The position numbers and the translations under genes are program-made. A stretch of 51,607 nucleotides of DNA. It comes from Candidatus Amulumruptor caecigallinarius (GTDB lineage Bacteria; Bacteroidota; Bacteroidia; Bacteroidales; Muribaculaceae). Numbering within the stretch: the first letter of the stretch is position 1; every line of letters begins with the position of its first letter. The stretch spans positions 1,407,079 through 1,458,685 of the forward strand of contig JAMPDP010000001.1 of the NCBI GenBank assembly GCA_023665605.1. Direction: 5' to 3'. Below the pieces are notes generated by a model. It made no database searches. It was not told where the DNA came from and worked only from the letters and a program-made list of their open reading frames with translations. Positions 42,229-51,582 of the stretch are shown here, piece after piece.

Positions 42229-43268
42229 GGGGGCATTCGCGGAGTCCGGTTAGCGGGCGCGTGGTGTGGATTGATATGCTGCGGTGTGCAGCCGTGGTTT
42301 GTCTGGTATTAGCTCATGTGGCGGCATATGGTCTGTGGGCAGTCTCGCCCGGGGGCGGCACATGGTATGCTTGCAACGCTTACAATTCGCTCTGCCGGAT
42401 GTGCATCCCGGTATTTGTGATGGTGAGCGGCGCGATGTTGCTGCCACGCGACGCCCCGATGTGGCGCTACGTGCGTCGCGCAGTGCTCACACTACTCGTG
42501 TGGGGCACAGCCTATATAGTCATCATCACTACTCCTTGGATGGGTGGCGACGGAGACTACTCCCCTATCGCCATCGCACTGCATATGATACAGAAACCTG
42601 ATCACCTGTGGTTTCTTTACATGATAGGAGGTCTCTATCTGATCACCCCTATACTGCGACAGATAGCCCGTGACCGGCGCACAACAGGCTATTTCCTGAT
42701 ACTGTGGTTCGCATTTTGCATAATCTTACCTACGCTGTCTTGTGCTCCGAAGCTCCACCGCTTCCTTCCTTCACTGATGGCCAACATAGGGTTAGAAGGC
42801 ATCGGCCTCTACTCGGGATACTTCATTCTTGGCCAGATGCTTGCCGGCCCCGCGGGTGACCGTTATGACCGTCTGGGGTTGTCGCTGTTCTTAGCGGGAG
42901 TGTTCATGACATTCGGTCTGACCATGGCGTGCCAACTGCTCACTGGCCATTACATCAGCTCCTTCAATGAGTGCTCATCACTAAACGTCTGCATATCAGG
43001 CGTTGGTGGTTTTCTGATGTTCCGACGACGATTCAAGTACGCTCAGCTCCCCGCGACGCTTGCTCGGGCTGTCAACGTAGTGGCCGTCAGCACTATGGGC
43101 GTGTATATACTTCACTACCCTCTCACTCTCGTCGCGCTCCGCCACGGCTTCCGCCTGCTCGAAGGGGGCTGGGTGCCCATCCCCCTCTTTGCGCTCACCA
43201 TCGGACTAACCTCCCTCGCTCTGGCCCTTATCATCAAGCGCATCCCGCTGCTTGGCAAACTGTTTTGA
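42207..43268 (+). CDS. acyltransferase 3 family membrane protein (second copy)
   Basis: A 353-aa paralog of the upstream gene: RVVWIDMLRCAAVVCLVLAHVAAYG, CIPVFVMVSGAMLLPRD, HLWFLYMIGGLYLITPILRQIA. It begins 22 bases before the end of the first copy. Both are closely similar in domain order, so they arose by tandem duplication and may acylate two positions or two glycans. Confidence 0.88.
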   Translation: MAAEGGLRGHSRSPVSGRVVWIDMLRCAAVVCLVLAHVAAYGLWAVSPGGGTWYACNAYNSLCRMCIPVFVMVSGAMLLPRDAPMWRYVRRAVLTLLVWGTAYIVIITTPWMGGDGDYSPIAIALHMIQKPDHLWFLYMIGGLYLITPILRQIARDRRTTGYFLILWFAFCIILPTLSCAPKLHRFLPSLMANIGLEGIGLYSGYFILGQMLAGPAGDRYDRLGLSLFLAGVFMTFGLTMACQLLTGHYISSFNECSSLNVCISGVGGFLMFRRRFKYAQLPATLARAVNVVAVSTMGVYILHYPLTLVALRHGFRLLEGGWVPIPLFALTIGLTSLALALIIKRIPLLGKLF

Positions 43269-43285
43269 CTGGCCGGCTGCCTTCA

Positions 43286-43816
43286 TCACCCGAGTTTATC
43301 ACTATGAGATGAAGATGAGCGTTCAAGGCGAAGCAGATAGTGCTTGGCGGAGAGGCCGCCGGCATAGCCTGTCAAGGAACCGTTGGAGCCTATGACTCGG
43401 TGGCAGGGGATGAAGATTGATAGAGGGTTGGCGCCTATGGCACGTGCCACAGATCTGACTGCGTCGGGAATACCAAGGGACTGAGCCAGCGAGGCATATG
43501 CTATCGCGGCCCCGTAGGCAATGGCAGGGAGAGCGCTCCACACTCTCTGCATGAAGGGCGTGCCCGTGGGCAAAAGGGGGATGGTAAACTCGCGCCGGAG
43601 GCCGCTGAAATATTCATCGAGCTGGTGCATTGCCCGAGTGGTGACCTCAGACGGTTGCAAATCAAGCTCTGATCCAAGCTCACGGCTGAGTCTCCGTAAA
43701 ACCTGCTGATGATGCGGCGACTCAGCCCAGTCACACATACATAAAGAGCCATGGCACGAGGCAAGCGCGAGCCTGCCGCATGGTGAGTGATAGAGAATCG
43801 GGGTGATAACGTCCAT
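43286..43816 (-). CDS. ogt: methylated-DNA--protein-cysteine methyltransferase
   Basis: About 176 aa. The suicide cysteine stands in IPCHRVIGSNGSLTGYAGGL, the hallmark of Ogt/AGT proteins, which repair O6-alkylguanine. The ATG at 43816 (MDVITPILY) is preferred to 43846, because the likely -7 box at 43844-43851 would put the transcription start downstream of that codon. It is convergent with the acyltransferase genes, 17 bases away. Confidence 0.92.
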   Translation of the reverse strand: MDVITPILYHSPCGRLALASCHGSLCMCDWAESPHHQQVLRRLSRELGSELDLQPSEVTTRAMHQLDEYFSGLRREFTIPLLPTGTPFMQRVWSALPAIAYGAAIAYASLAQSLGIPDAVRSVARAIGANPLSIFIPCHRVIGSNGSLTGYAGGLSAKHYLLRLERSSSSHSDKLG

Positions 43817-43843
43817 TCCGTCGCTTAGGGATTGTTTACAGCG

Positions 43844-43851
43844 CAAAGATA
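43844..43851 (-). promoter_or_regulatory. promoter -7 box of the ogt-like gene
   Basis: TATCTTTG on the minus strand (43851-43844) fits the consensus and sets the start choice for the downstream gene. Confidence 0.5.
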
Positions 43852-43936
43852 AAGATTCTGTGCTCTAAACCCACCATCGAACTGAACCGATCTGACGCCT
43901 AATGACAATCACGGGGGATGGGATGGAATAAATGAT

Positions 43937-43944
43937 TAACTTTG
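43937..43944 (+). promoter_or_regulatory. promoter -7 box of mazG
   Basis: TAACTTTG (43937-43944) fits the consensus, 18 bases before the ATG at 43963. A TTG inside this box is in frame with mazG but cannot be the start if the box is used. Confidence 0.5.
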
Positions 43945-43962
43945 CAGGGTCAAATCAGATTC

Positions 43963-44751
43963 ATGCCCATGCACTCACGCCAAGATAAGCTGGAGGCGTT
44001 TGGCCGCGTCATTGACGTGCTCACCCGTCTCCGCAAGTACTGTCCCTGGGATCGCGTCCAGACCAACGACTCGCTCCGACCCAACACCATCGAGGAGGTT
44101 TATGAACTCTGCGATGCCCTGCTTAACGATGATAACCCCAACATACGCAAGGAGCTCGGTGACGTGCTGCTGCATGTGCTCTTCTACGCCCTTATCGGCG
44201 AGGAGAAGGAGGCTTTTGACATTGCCGACGTGTGCGATGCGCTGTGCGACAAGCTGATATTCCGCCACCCGCACGTGTTCGGCACCGAGCGAGCTGACTC
44301 TGCGGGCGAAGTGCTACAAAACTGGGAGCAGCTGAAGCTGCGCGAGAAGGGGGGCAACAAGACGGTGCTCGGCGGTGTCCCCGAGTCGCTGCCGGCACTC
44401 ATCAAGGCTTACCGCATGCAGGAGAAGGCCGCTCATGTGGGCTTCGACTGGGAGGAGCGTGACCAGGTGTGGGACAAGGTACGTGAGGAGATGGCCGAGT
44501 TCAAGGCCGAGGCAGAGGCCGGCTCCAAGGAGGGTATGGAGGCCGAGATGGGCGACTTGCTCTTCAGTGTGGTAAATCTGGCACGCCTCTATGACATACA
44601 TCCCGACACCGCTCTGGAACGCACTAACAAGAAGTTTCGCCGGCGCTTCAACCATATTGAGGAGGCAGCCCGCGCTTCGGGGCGTCAACTGAAGGATATG
44701 ACCCTCACCGAGATGGAAGCCCTCTGGCAGGAAGCCAAGAGCGGCGAATAA
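43963..44751 (+). CDS. mazG: nucleoside triphosphate pyrophosphohydrolase MazG
   Basis: About 262 aa with two MazG repeats: EEVYELCDALLND with RKELGDVLLHVLF in the first, and REEMAEFKAEAEA with EAEMGDLLFSVVN in the second. The paired E-E and E-x-x-D residues bind magnesium and hydrolyse NTPs to NMPs and pyrophosphate, cleaning the nucleotide pool. The start follows a -7 box closely; ATG 43969 is an alternative. topB begins 19 bases after its stop. Confidence 0.95.
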   Translation: MPMHSRQDKLEAFGRVIDVLTRLRKYCPWDRVQTNDSLRPNTIEEVYELCDALLNDDNPNIRKELGDVLLHVLFYALIGEEKEAFDIADVCDALCDKLIFRHPHVFGTERADSAGEVLQNWEQLKLREKGGNKTVLGGVPESLPALIKAYRMQEKAAHVGFDWEERDQVWDKVREEMAEFKAEAEAGSKEGMEAEMGDLLFSVVNLARLYDIHPDTALERTNKKFRRRFNHIEEAARASGRQLKDMTLTEMEALWQEAKSGE

Positions 44752-44770
44752 GAGCGTTGCAAACCCGTAT

Positions 44771-46861
44771 ATGAAGGTCTGCATCACCGAGAAACCCTCC
44801 GTGGCCCGCGACATCGCGGCCATCCTCGGAGCCACCGAACGCCGCGACGGCTACTTCGAAGGCTCCGGATGGGCTGTCACGTGGACTTTCGGCCACTTGT
44901 GCTGCCTCAAAGAGCCGCATGACTACACGCCGGCATGGAAGCGGTGGGCTCTCGGTGCGCTCCCTATGGTGCCCCCGTCATTCGGCATCAAGCTGATTGA
45001 CCAGGATAGCTACAAGCGTCAGTTTGGCGTGATAGCCTCACTGGTGAAAGGTGCCGATGAGGTGGTGAACTGTGGCGATGCCGGGCAGGAGGGTGAGCTG
45101 ATACAGCGATGGGTAATGCAGAAGGCTGAGGTGACATGCCCCGTAAAGCGACTGTGGATCTCCTCGCTCACCGACGAGTCAATCCGCCAGGGGTTCAGCG
45201 ACCTGCGGCCACAGGCTGAGTTTGACAACTTGTATTACGCCGGGCTGTCACGCGCCATCGGCGATTGGCTTCTTGGCATGAACGCCACGCGTCTGTATTC
45301 GCTGAAGTATGCGGGCAACAGCAGCGGGGTGCTCAGCGTGGGGCGCGTACAGACCCCTACCCTCGCGCTCATCGTGAGCCGTCACGACGAGATAGTCAAC
45401 TTCAAGCCCGAGGATTACTGGGAGCTAAAGACCGTCTACCGCGACGTGACCTTCAGTGCCGCCTCCGGTCGCTTCAAGAGCGAGGCTGACGGTGCCGAAG
45501 CGCTGGCCCGCGTCAGCGCCGACGAGCTCACCGTCACCGACATACAGGACAAGAAAGGACGCGAGGCTCCGCCACGCCTCTTTGACCTGACATCGCTCCA
45601 GGTGGAGTGCAACAAAAAATGGGGCTGGACCGCCGATGAGACCCTGCGCCTCATCCAAAGTCTCTACGAGAAGAAAGTCACCACCTATCCGCGCGTTGAC
45701 ACAACTTATCTGAGCGAGGATATCTACCCCAAGGTGCCGGAGATACTGCGCCGCATGACCCCTTACGCGCCTCTGACCGCGCGGGTGCTCGCCGGAAAAA
45801 TCCCCAAGAGCAAGAAGGTGTTTGACAACGCCAAGGTAACCGACCACCACGCCATCATCCCCACCGGCGAGCTCCCCACTTCGCTTGTAGGCAATGAGAA
45901 GCTGATGTATCACCTGATAGCGCGCCGCTTCATTGCCGCTTTTTACCCTGACTGCCTGTTCAACACCACTGCCGTCAAGGCCGCAGCCGGCGGTGTGGAG
46001 TTCAAGGCCTCCGGCAAAGTAATCACCTCACCCGGCTGGCGCGAGGTGTACGCCGGCGACAAGAGTGCCGAGCCGGAGGGTGAAGCAGAATCGGCGATGC
46101 CGCCAATGACGGTGGGTGAACATGGCCCGCACTCCCCTGCCCTTGCCAAGAAAACCACCCAGCCTCCCAAGGAATACACCGAGGGCACGCTGCTGCGCGC
46201 CATGGAGGGGGCAGGGCGCACCGTGGATGATGAAGAGCTCCGCGAGGCTATGAAAGAAAACGGCATCGGGCGCCCCTCAACCCGCGCATCCATCATCGAG
46301 ACCTTGTTCAAGCGGCGCTACATCATGCGCCGGGGCAAGAGCATCCTCCCCACGCAAGCCGGCATTGACCTGATAGCCACCATCCGCGAACCGCTGCTGA
46401 AGAGTGCCAAGCTCACCGGCATCTGGGAAAACAAGCTGCGCCGCATAGAACGCGGTGACTATGCCCCCGCTGAGTTCATAGCCGAGCTTAAGCAGATGGT
46501 CAGCGACACGGTGCTGACGGTGCTTGCCGACAACACCCCGCGCACCATTGTCACCGGGCAGGACACCAAGGGAACTGCCCGTGGCTCCAAGTCAGTCGAG
46601 ACTTCCGGGAACACCAATTCCGCCACAGCGCCCGAACCCGCAGCCGCCAAGCCGAAGGCCCCGCGCAAGCCGCGCATCACCAAGCTGGAGCAGGTACCCT
46701 GCCCCGTATGCGGCAAAGGGCACATACTTAAAGGGCGCACCGCCTACGGCTGCTCGCGCTATGCCGAGGGGTGCCCCCTTCGTCTCCCGTTCGAGAGCTA
46801 TCCGGCCGACCTGACTCCGGCGCGCCTGGCTACGCGTCTTCGCAAGGAGTCAGGCAAGTGA
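44771..46861 (+). CDS. topB: DNA topoisomerase III
   Basis: A 696-aa type IA topoisomerase that decatenates and resolves DNA by single-strand passage. The Toprim domain is at the N-terminus (ITEKPSVARDIAAILGA and NCGDAGQEGELI), followed by the core with SVGRVQTPTLALIV and the active Tyr in VTTYPRVDTTYLSED near residue 315. The C-terminus has a CPVCGKGHIL zinc-finger module after an Ala/Pro/Lys-rich linker (about 600-640). It is probably co-transcribed with mazG. Confidence 0.96.
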   Translation: MKVCITEKPSVARDIAAILGATERRDGYFEGSGWAVTWTFGHLCCLKEPHDYTPAWKRWALGALPMVPPSFGIKLIDQDSYKRQFGVIASLVKGADEVVNCGDAGQEGELIQRWVMQKAEVTCPVKRLWISSLTDESIRQGFSDLRPQAEFDNLYYAGLSRAIGDWLLGMNATRLYSLKYAGNSSGVLSVGRVQTPTLALIVSRHDEIVNFKPEDYWELKTVYRDVTFSAASGRFKSEADGAEALARVSADELTVTDIQDKKGREAPPRLFDLTSLQVECNKKWGWTADETLRLIQSLYEKKVTTYPRVDTTYLSEDIYPKVPEILRRMTPYAPLTARVLAGKIPKSKKVFDNAKVTDHHAIIPTGELPTSLVGNEKLMYHLIARRFIAAFYPDCLFNTTAVKAAAGGVEFKASGKVITSPGWREVYAGDKSAEPEGEAESAMPPMTVGEHGPHSPALAKKTTQPPKEYTEGTLLRAMEGAGRTVDDEELREAMKENGIGRPSTRASIIETLFKRRYIMRRGKSILPTQAGIDLIATIREPLLKSAKLTGIWENKLRRIERGDYAPAEFIAELKQMVSDTVLTVLADNTPRTIVTGQDTKGTARGSKSVETSGNTNSATAPEPAAAKPKAPRKPRITKLEQVPCPVCGKGHILKGRTAYGCSRYAEGCPLRLPFESYPADLTPARLATRLRKESGK

Positions 46862-46879
46862 CCGTGATGTGTCAGTGTC

Positions 46880-47080
46880 TCACCAAAGGCTTGACTTCTT
46901 GGCCGTCTTGTGACCTACGCAGTGACCGGTGACGTAAGAGATGGCCACGAGGCAAGCGAGGCCGCCGATGATGAACTTCTGCACGCGCTGACGCTTCTCG
47001 CGCATCTTCAGTTGCTGCTCCAAACGCTCAAGCACTTCTATCTCGCTGCTCGTTGAGGGTTTTCTGTTGATAAGTGACAT
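46880..47080 (-). CDS. small single-pass membrane protein
   Basis: 66 aa: a charged N-terminal amphipathic region (EIEVLERLEQQLKMREKRQR, probably coiled) followed by one transmembrane helix (FIIGGLACLVAISYVTGH) and a basic tail. I do not recognise a family. It has a good start (ATG 47080) and a typical small-membrane-protein layout. It is convergent with topB, with 18 bases between their ends, and divergent from hcp. Confidence 0.6.
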   Translation of the reverse strand: MSLINRKPSTSSEIEVLERLEQQLKMREKRQRVQKFIIGGLACLVAISYVTGHCVGHKTAKKSSLW

Positions 47081-47196
47081 AGTTGTAAGATGGATGGGTT
47101 GTTAAACGTGTGATTTACTACGTGATTAACACCGCTGCACCCCACCGGGTTCATACCCCGGGGCGCGGATGAGCAAACCGAGTGCCCCGCTGAGTT

Positions 47197-47213
47197 GTTT
47201 TGTCTGACAAAAC
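47197..47213. promoter_or_regulatory. perfect palindrome upstream of hcp (probable regulator site)
   Basis: GTTTTGTC-T-GACAAAAC is an exact 8-1-8 palindrome 32 bases before the hcp start. Hybrid cluster protein genes are commonly controlled by CRP/FNR-type regulators (HcpR) that bind dyads of similar length, so an operator role is likely. The left arm contains TTTG and could overlap a -33 element. Confidence 0.6.
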
Positions 47214-47245
47214 CCCACAATCAATACCAACCTATTCTTAGAGAA

Positions 47246-48904
47246 ATGGACACGACCCAGCCCAAGATGTTCTGCTACCAGTGTCAGGAGACAGTGCGTG
47301 GCACCGGATGCGAACTGCAAGGTGTATGTGGCAAGCACGCCGAGACATCGGCACGCATGGACATGCTGCTCTATGCCGTGCGCGGCATATCGCTGATCAA
47401 CAGGGCACTCCGCGAAAAGGGAGCGGCATCACATGATGCGAGCACCTTCGTGATTGACGCGCTCTTCACCACCATCACCAACGCAAACTTCGACAACGAT
47501 TCGCTCGACCGTTACATCACCGGCGCTTTTGAAATCAAAAACATCCTTGCCGGCACAGCCAAGAAGCGCGGCATCGAACTCCCCGACCTTCCTCAGGTGG
47601 AGTTTCAAGCCACACCCGACATGGCCGAGGGCCTGCTGTCAGTGACCGGAGTCTTGGCCGAACCTGATGCCGACATCCGCGCCCTCAAGCAGCTGGCCAT
47701 ATACGGCTGCAAGGGTATGGCAGCCTATGCCCGCCATGCCGCCAACCTCGGCTATGAGGATGATGATGTATATGCCATCATCGAAAACGCCATGGCCGAG
47801 ACAGCACGCCCCGACGTGGATGTCGCCGAACTCCTATCGCTCGTGATCAATGTGGGCGAAGGTGGCGTGAAGGTGATGGACCTGCTTGACCGCGCCAACA
47901 CCGGCACATACGGCAATCCCGAAATCACCAAGGTGGACATAGGCGTGCGCTCCCGTCCGGGCATCCTCATCAGCGGCCATGACCTCAAGGACCTTGAGGA
48001 GCTGCTGGAGCAGACCGCCGGCAAGGGAGTGGATGTCTACACCCACTCCGAGATGCTCCCCGGGCAGTATTACCCCGCGTTCAAGAAGTATCCACACTTC
48101 GCCGGCAACTACGGCAACGCCTGGTGGAAGCAGACCGACGAGTTCGAGACTTTCAACGGCGTGTTCCTGTTCACCTCCAACTGCATTGTGCCGCCGCGCC
48201 GCAACTGCACCTATCTTGACCGCGTCTACACCACCGGAGTTGTAGCGATGCCCGGAACTCACCACATCCCCGAACCCGAGCCCGGCAAGCCGAAGGACTT
48301 CTCCGAACTGATAGCACGTGCGCAGACATGCCCGCCCCCCACGGCCATAGAGCATGGCGAGATTGTTGGCGGCTTCGCCCATCATCAGGTCGTGGAGCTT
48401 GCCCCGAAGATTCTTGACCTGGTGAAGCGCGGCAAGATCCGCAAGTTCGTTGTGATGGCCGGATGCGACGGCCGCTTCCCCTCACGCGACTATTACACCA
48501 AGTTTGCCGAGGCGCTGCCCAAGGATTGCGTAATTCTCACAGCCGGTTGCGCCAAGTATCGCTACAACAAGCTGCCGCTGGGCGACATCGAGGGTGTGCC
48601 CCGCGTGCTTGATGCCGGTCAGTGCAACGACTCCTACTCACTGGTGCGAATAGCCATGGCACTGCGTGATGCTCTGGGTCTCAAAGACCTCAACGAGCTC
48701 CCTATTGTCTACAACATTGCCTGGTATGAGCAGAAAGCCGTCATCGTGCTCCTGGCGCTGCTTGCCCTGGGCGTGAAGAACATCCACACCGGTCCGACCC
48801 TGCCGGCGTTCTTCACCCCTGACATTCTGAAGGTGCTGGTGGAGAAGTTCGGCATTGGCACCATCTCTACAGTAGATGAGGACATCGCAACCCTCATAGG
48901 CTGA
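47246..48904 (+). CDS. hcp: hybrid cluster protein / hydroxylamine reductase
   Basis: About 552 aa. The N-terminal cysteines C10, C13, C22 and C28 (MFCYQCQET...GCELQGVCGK) are spaced Cx2Cx8Cx5C, as in class I Hcp with a cubane cluster. Downstream Cys/His/Glu residues typical of the hybrid cluster appear, for example SNCIVPPRRNC and TAGCAKYRYNKL. The enzyme removes NO or hydroxylamine under anaerobic nitrosative stress. ATG 47246 gives MDTTQPKM; the upstream frame to 47195 would cross the palindrome and is not used. Confidence 0.96.
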   Translation: MDTTQPKMFCYQCQETVRGTGCELQGVCGKHAETSARMDMLLYAVRGISLINRALREKGAASHDASTFVIDALFTTITNANFDNDSLDRYITGAFEIKNILAGTAKKRGIELPDLPQVEFQATPDMAEGLLSVTGVLAEPDADIRALKQLAIYGCKGMAAYARHAANLGYEDDDVYAIIENAMAETARPDVDVAELLSLVINVGEGGVKVMDLLDRANTGTYGNPEITKVDIGVRSRPGILISGHDLKDLEELLEQTAGKGVDVYTHSEMLPGQYYPAFKKYPHFAGNYGNAWWKQTDEFETFNGVFLFTSNCIVPPRRNCTYLDRVYTTGVVAMPGTHHIPEPEPGKPKDFSELIARAQTCPPPTAIEHGEIVGGFAHHQVVELAPKILDLVKRGKIRKFVVMAGCDGRFPSRDYYTKFAEALPKDCVILTAGCAKYRYNKLPLGDIEGVPRVLDAGQCNDSYSLVRIAMALRDALGLKDLNELPIVYNIAWYEQKAVIVLLALLALGVKNIHTGPTLPAFFTPDILKVLVEKFGIGTISTVDEDIATLIG

Positions 48905-48928
48905 CCGCAACAAAGATACACAGCAAAA

Positions 48929-48958
48929 GAGGCCGCCCTTGACAACCGGGGCGGCCTC
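48929..48958. terminator. bidirectional terminator between hcp and htpG
   Basis: GAGGCCGCCC (48929-48938) and GGGCGGCCTC (48949-48958) form a 10-bp GC stem with a 10-base loop, flanked by AAAA on one side and CTTTGTTG on the other. It serves both convergent genes. Confidence 0.8.
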
Positions 48959-48985
48959 CTTTGTTGTGTTGCGTGACTATATATG

Positions 48986-50998
48986 TTACTTCAACAGGTC
49001 AATGGAGCGGCTGATGAAAGCGGTGAGCTCGGCACCCTTGAGGAGACCCGAGCCGAGGAGCGCCAGATCAATCACCTGCTTGACCACAGGCTGCGTGGCG
49101 GCATAGTCACTGACAGCCTCCTCCTGTTCCTTGCGGGCCTTGTCAGCCTCGGCGCGGAGGTCGTCAGTCTGCTTCTGCTGCTCGGCATCGAGCTTGCCAT
49201 CCTTAGCCTCCTTGCGGATAGCCTCTATCTTGTCGTTGGCTGCGGCAAGAGTGTCAGCCATAGGCTTGACGCTACCCTCCAGGGCACTCATGGCCTGTTC
49301 CTTCACCTTAGAGATGATGGGGTTGGAGGTGTTGACTATCAGGGAGTAGGAGTCGGGAAGCTCACCATAGAAGCTCATGCCGGGCTGCATGGCAGCCATC
49401 TCCTTCATACGCCTCATATACTCGCTCTGAGTAACCTGCACGGGGTTGCTGTCGGCAGACAGAGCTTCAAAGGTGACGAGGAACTCAGCCTTCTCCATCT
49501 TGGGCAGGCGTGAGCGGAAGAGCGTGGTGAGCACGTCGCGCTCCAGCGGCGTCAGGTCAGCGGCCTTCTTGTCATCCTTGGGGATGAGATTGTCAGTGAC
49601 ATCGGCATCCACGCGCACGAAGCGTGACTTCTCAATCTTGCTCTCCAGCAATCCGATGAAGTGAGAGTCAAGCTGACCGTCCATCAGCAGCACGTCATAC
49701 CCCTTGTCAGTGGCAGCCTTGATGTAGTTGAATTGCGCCACGGGATCTGTGGCATAGAGATAGACCACGTCGCCGCTCTTGTCGGTCTGAGCGGGTTCGA
49801 TGAGCTTGCGGTACTCCTCCAGAGTGAAGTAGCGTCCCTCGGTATCCTTGAGCAGCGTGAACTTCATGGCCGCATCACAGAACTTGGTGTCCGTCAGCAT
49901 ACCATACTCAATGAACAGGCGGATGTCATCCCACTTCTTCTCATACTCCTCGCGGTTTGCCTTGAAAATCTCCTCCAGACGTGAGGCCACCTTCTTGGTG
50001 ATGTAGCCTGAGATTTTCTTCACGGCAGTGTCGCTCTGCAGGTAGCTTCGACTCACGTTAAGAGGGATGTCAGGTGAGTCAATCACGCCCTGGAGCAGCA
50101 TCATGAACTCGGGCACCACGCCCTCTACCGAGTCGGTGACATACACCTGATTGCAATAGAGCTGGATGCGGTTCTTGGCCACGTCAAAGTTATTGCGAAT
50201 CTTCGGGAAGAAGAGCACGCCGGTGAGCGTGAAGGGGTAGTCCACATTCAGGTGAATCCAGAACAGCGGATCCTCCTGACCGGGATAGAGGTCATGGTAG
50301 AAGGTGTGGTAATCCTCATCCGTCAGATCCGCCGGCTTCTTGGTCCAGAGCGGCTCGGTGATGTTCACCACCTTATCATCAGGCGTAGTGGTGACAGGCA
50401 CGGGGAGGAAGCGGCAATACTTGCGAAGCAGCGAGTCAATCTCCGCCTGCTCAAGGAACTTCTTGCTCTCGTCGTCAATATAGAGGATGATGTCAGTGCC
50501 GCGGCTCTCCTTCGCGGCCTCCTCCATGGTGTACTCCGGTGAACCGTCGCAGCTCCACTTCACCGGCTTGCTCCCCTCCTTGTAGCTCAGGGATAGAATC
50601 TCCACCTTCTTAGCCACCATGAAGGCAGAGTAGAAGCCCAGGCCGAAGTGACCTATGATGTTAGCTGCCGAGTCCTTGTACTTGGCCAGAAACTCCTCAG
50701 CGCCGCTGAATGCTATCTGGTTGATATACTTGTCAATGTCGTCAGCCGTCATGCCGATGCCCTGATCACTTACGGTGAGAGTGCCGGCTTCCTTGTCAAC
50801 CTTCACGCTTACCTTCAGGTCAGTGACATCCCCCTTGAACTCGCCGAAGCCGGCGAGGGTCTTCAGCTTCTGCGTGGCATCGACAGCGTTGCTGACGAGC
50901 TCGCGCAGGAATATCTCATGGTCTGAATAAAGAAACTTCTTGATGACCGGGAAAATGTTTTCCGTGGTCACGCCGATAGTGCCGTTCTTTGTACTCAT
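48986..50998 (-). CDS. htpG: molecular chaperone HtpG (Hsp90)
   Basis: 670 aa. The N-terminal GHKL ATP-binding domain shows FLRELVSNAVDATQKL, VSDQGIGMT and HFGLGFYSAFMV, followed by the middle domain (about 230-490, with FPKIRNNFD) and the C-terminal dimerisation domain, which is rich in Lys/Glu near 600-640. ATP-driven folding helper for stress-sensitive clients. The start MSTKNGTIGV is standard for Bacteroidetes HtpG. No clear consensus promoter is seen upstream. Confidence 0.97.
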   Translation of the reverse strand: MSTKNGTIGVTTENIFPVIKKFLYSDHEIFLRELVSNAVDATQKLKTLAGFGEFKGDVTDLKVSVKVDKEAGTLTVSDQGIGMTADDIDKYINQIAFSGAEEFLAKYKDSAANIIGHFGLGFYSAFMVAKKVEILSLSYKEGSKPVKWSCDGSPEYTMEEAAKESRGTDIILYIDDESKKFLEQAEIDSLLRKYCRFLPVPVTTTPDDKVVNITEPLWTKKPADLTDEDYHTFYHDLYPGQEDPLFWIHLNVDYPFTLTGVLFFPKIRNNFDVAKNRIQLYCNQVYVTDSVEGVVPEFMMLLQGVIDSPDIPLNVSRSYLQSDTAVKKISGYITKKVASRLEEIFKANREEYEKKWDDIRLFIEYGMLTDTKFCDAAMKFTLLKDTEGRYFTLEEYRKLIEPAQTDKSGDVVYLYATDPVAQFNYIKAATDKGYDVLLMDGQLDSHFIGLLESKIEKSRFVRVDADVTDNLIPKDDKKAADLTPLERDVLTTLFRSRLPKMEKAEFLVTFEALSADSNPVQVTQSEYMRRMKEMAAMQPGMSFYGELPDSYSLIVNTSNPIISKVKEQAMSALEGSVKPMADTLAAANDKIEAIRKEAKDGKLDAEQQKQTDDLRAEADKARKEQEEAVSDYAATQPVVKQVIDLALLGSGLLKGAELTAFISRSIDLLK

Positions 50999-51111
50999 AG
51001 CGATGTATGCTTATCTGTTTATACGTAGTTACTTTAAGTATAAACAAATAAGCAAACGGTGTGCCAAACCCGCAGAGGGGGCTTTTGAGGCAAAAAAAGT
51101 TAAACGGACAT

Positions 51112-51405
51112 TCAGACCACGTAGTCCACGCAGGCGCGACCCTCCTTGTGGGGGCCTACGATGGCGGCAGCAGCCACATGGGCCGGATGCTTGGCATAGG
51201 TCTCAACATCAGCCATAGCGGGCAAGGTGGCAGTGAGCACAACATCCCACTCCTCGGCGGGATTGTCATTGAGGCCCACCTCGATGCTCTCCAACACGTC
51301 AATTTTGGCAGGAAGGGCTTCGAGAGCTGCTTTGAACTCAGAGGCCACAGCACGGCGCTCGGCGGCTGTGCCGCGCAACTTGAACATTACGATATGCTTT
51401 ACCAT
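51112..51405 (-). CDS. Dabb (stress-responsive A/B barrel) domain protein
   Basis: 97 aa beginning MVKHIVMFKLRG, with the Dabb pattern: EALPAKIDVLESIEVGLN, then EWDVVLTATLPAMADVETYAKHPAHVAAAAIVGP. Such small dimeric ferredoxin-like barrels have mixed roles. No function can be assigned from sequence. ATG 51405 was chosen because the longer frame (51498) would overlap the promoter box. Confidence 0.85.
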   Translation of the reverse strand: MVKHIVMFKLRGTAAERRAVASEFKAALEALPAKIDVLESIEVGLNDNPAEEWDVVLTATLPAMADVETYAKHPAHVAAAAIVGPHKEGRACVDYVV

Positions 51406-51474
51406 ATAGATAGTATGTGGTTTAGATATAAGCGGTAGCTGAACTTTCAAGGAAGAAGCTGAAAAATTCTGTTG

Positions 51475-51482
51475 CAAAGTTA
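51475..51482 (-). promoter_or_regulatory. promoter -7 box of the Dabb gene
   Basis: TAACTTTG on the minus strand (51482-51475) fits TAnnTTTG, 69 bases before the ATG at 51405. Confidence 0.5.
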
Positions 51483-51574
51483 CGGATTGGGCAAACAAAA
51501 CAGAGAGAGGAGTGTTATAGTTTTAACATCCTTTAAGAGCTTGTTTAATAAGAAATGTGAACATCTCGGCGGTG

Positions 51575-51582
51575 TATCTTTG
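51575..51582 (+). promoter_or_regulatory. promoter -7 box of a gene beyond the right edge
   Basis: TATCTTTG (51575-51582) fits the consensus and points off the window; no start codon is seen in the remaining 25 bases. Confidence 0.35.

Noticed and set aside
43942-43962. TTG start for mazG at 43942
   Set aside because: That TTG lies within the TAACTTTG promoter box, upstream of any transcript from it; ATG at 43963 is preferred.
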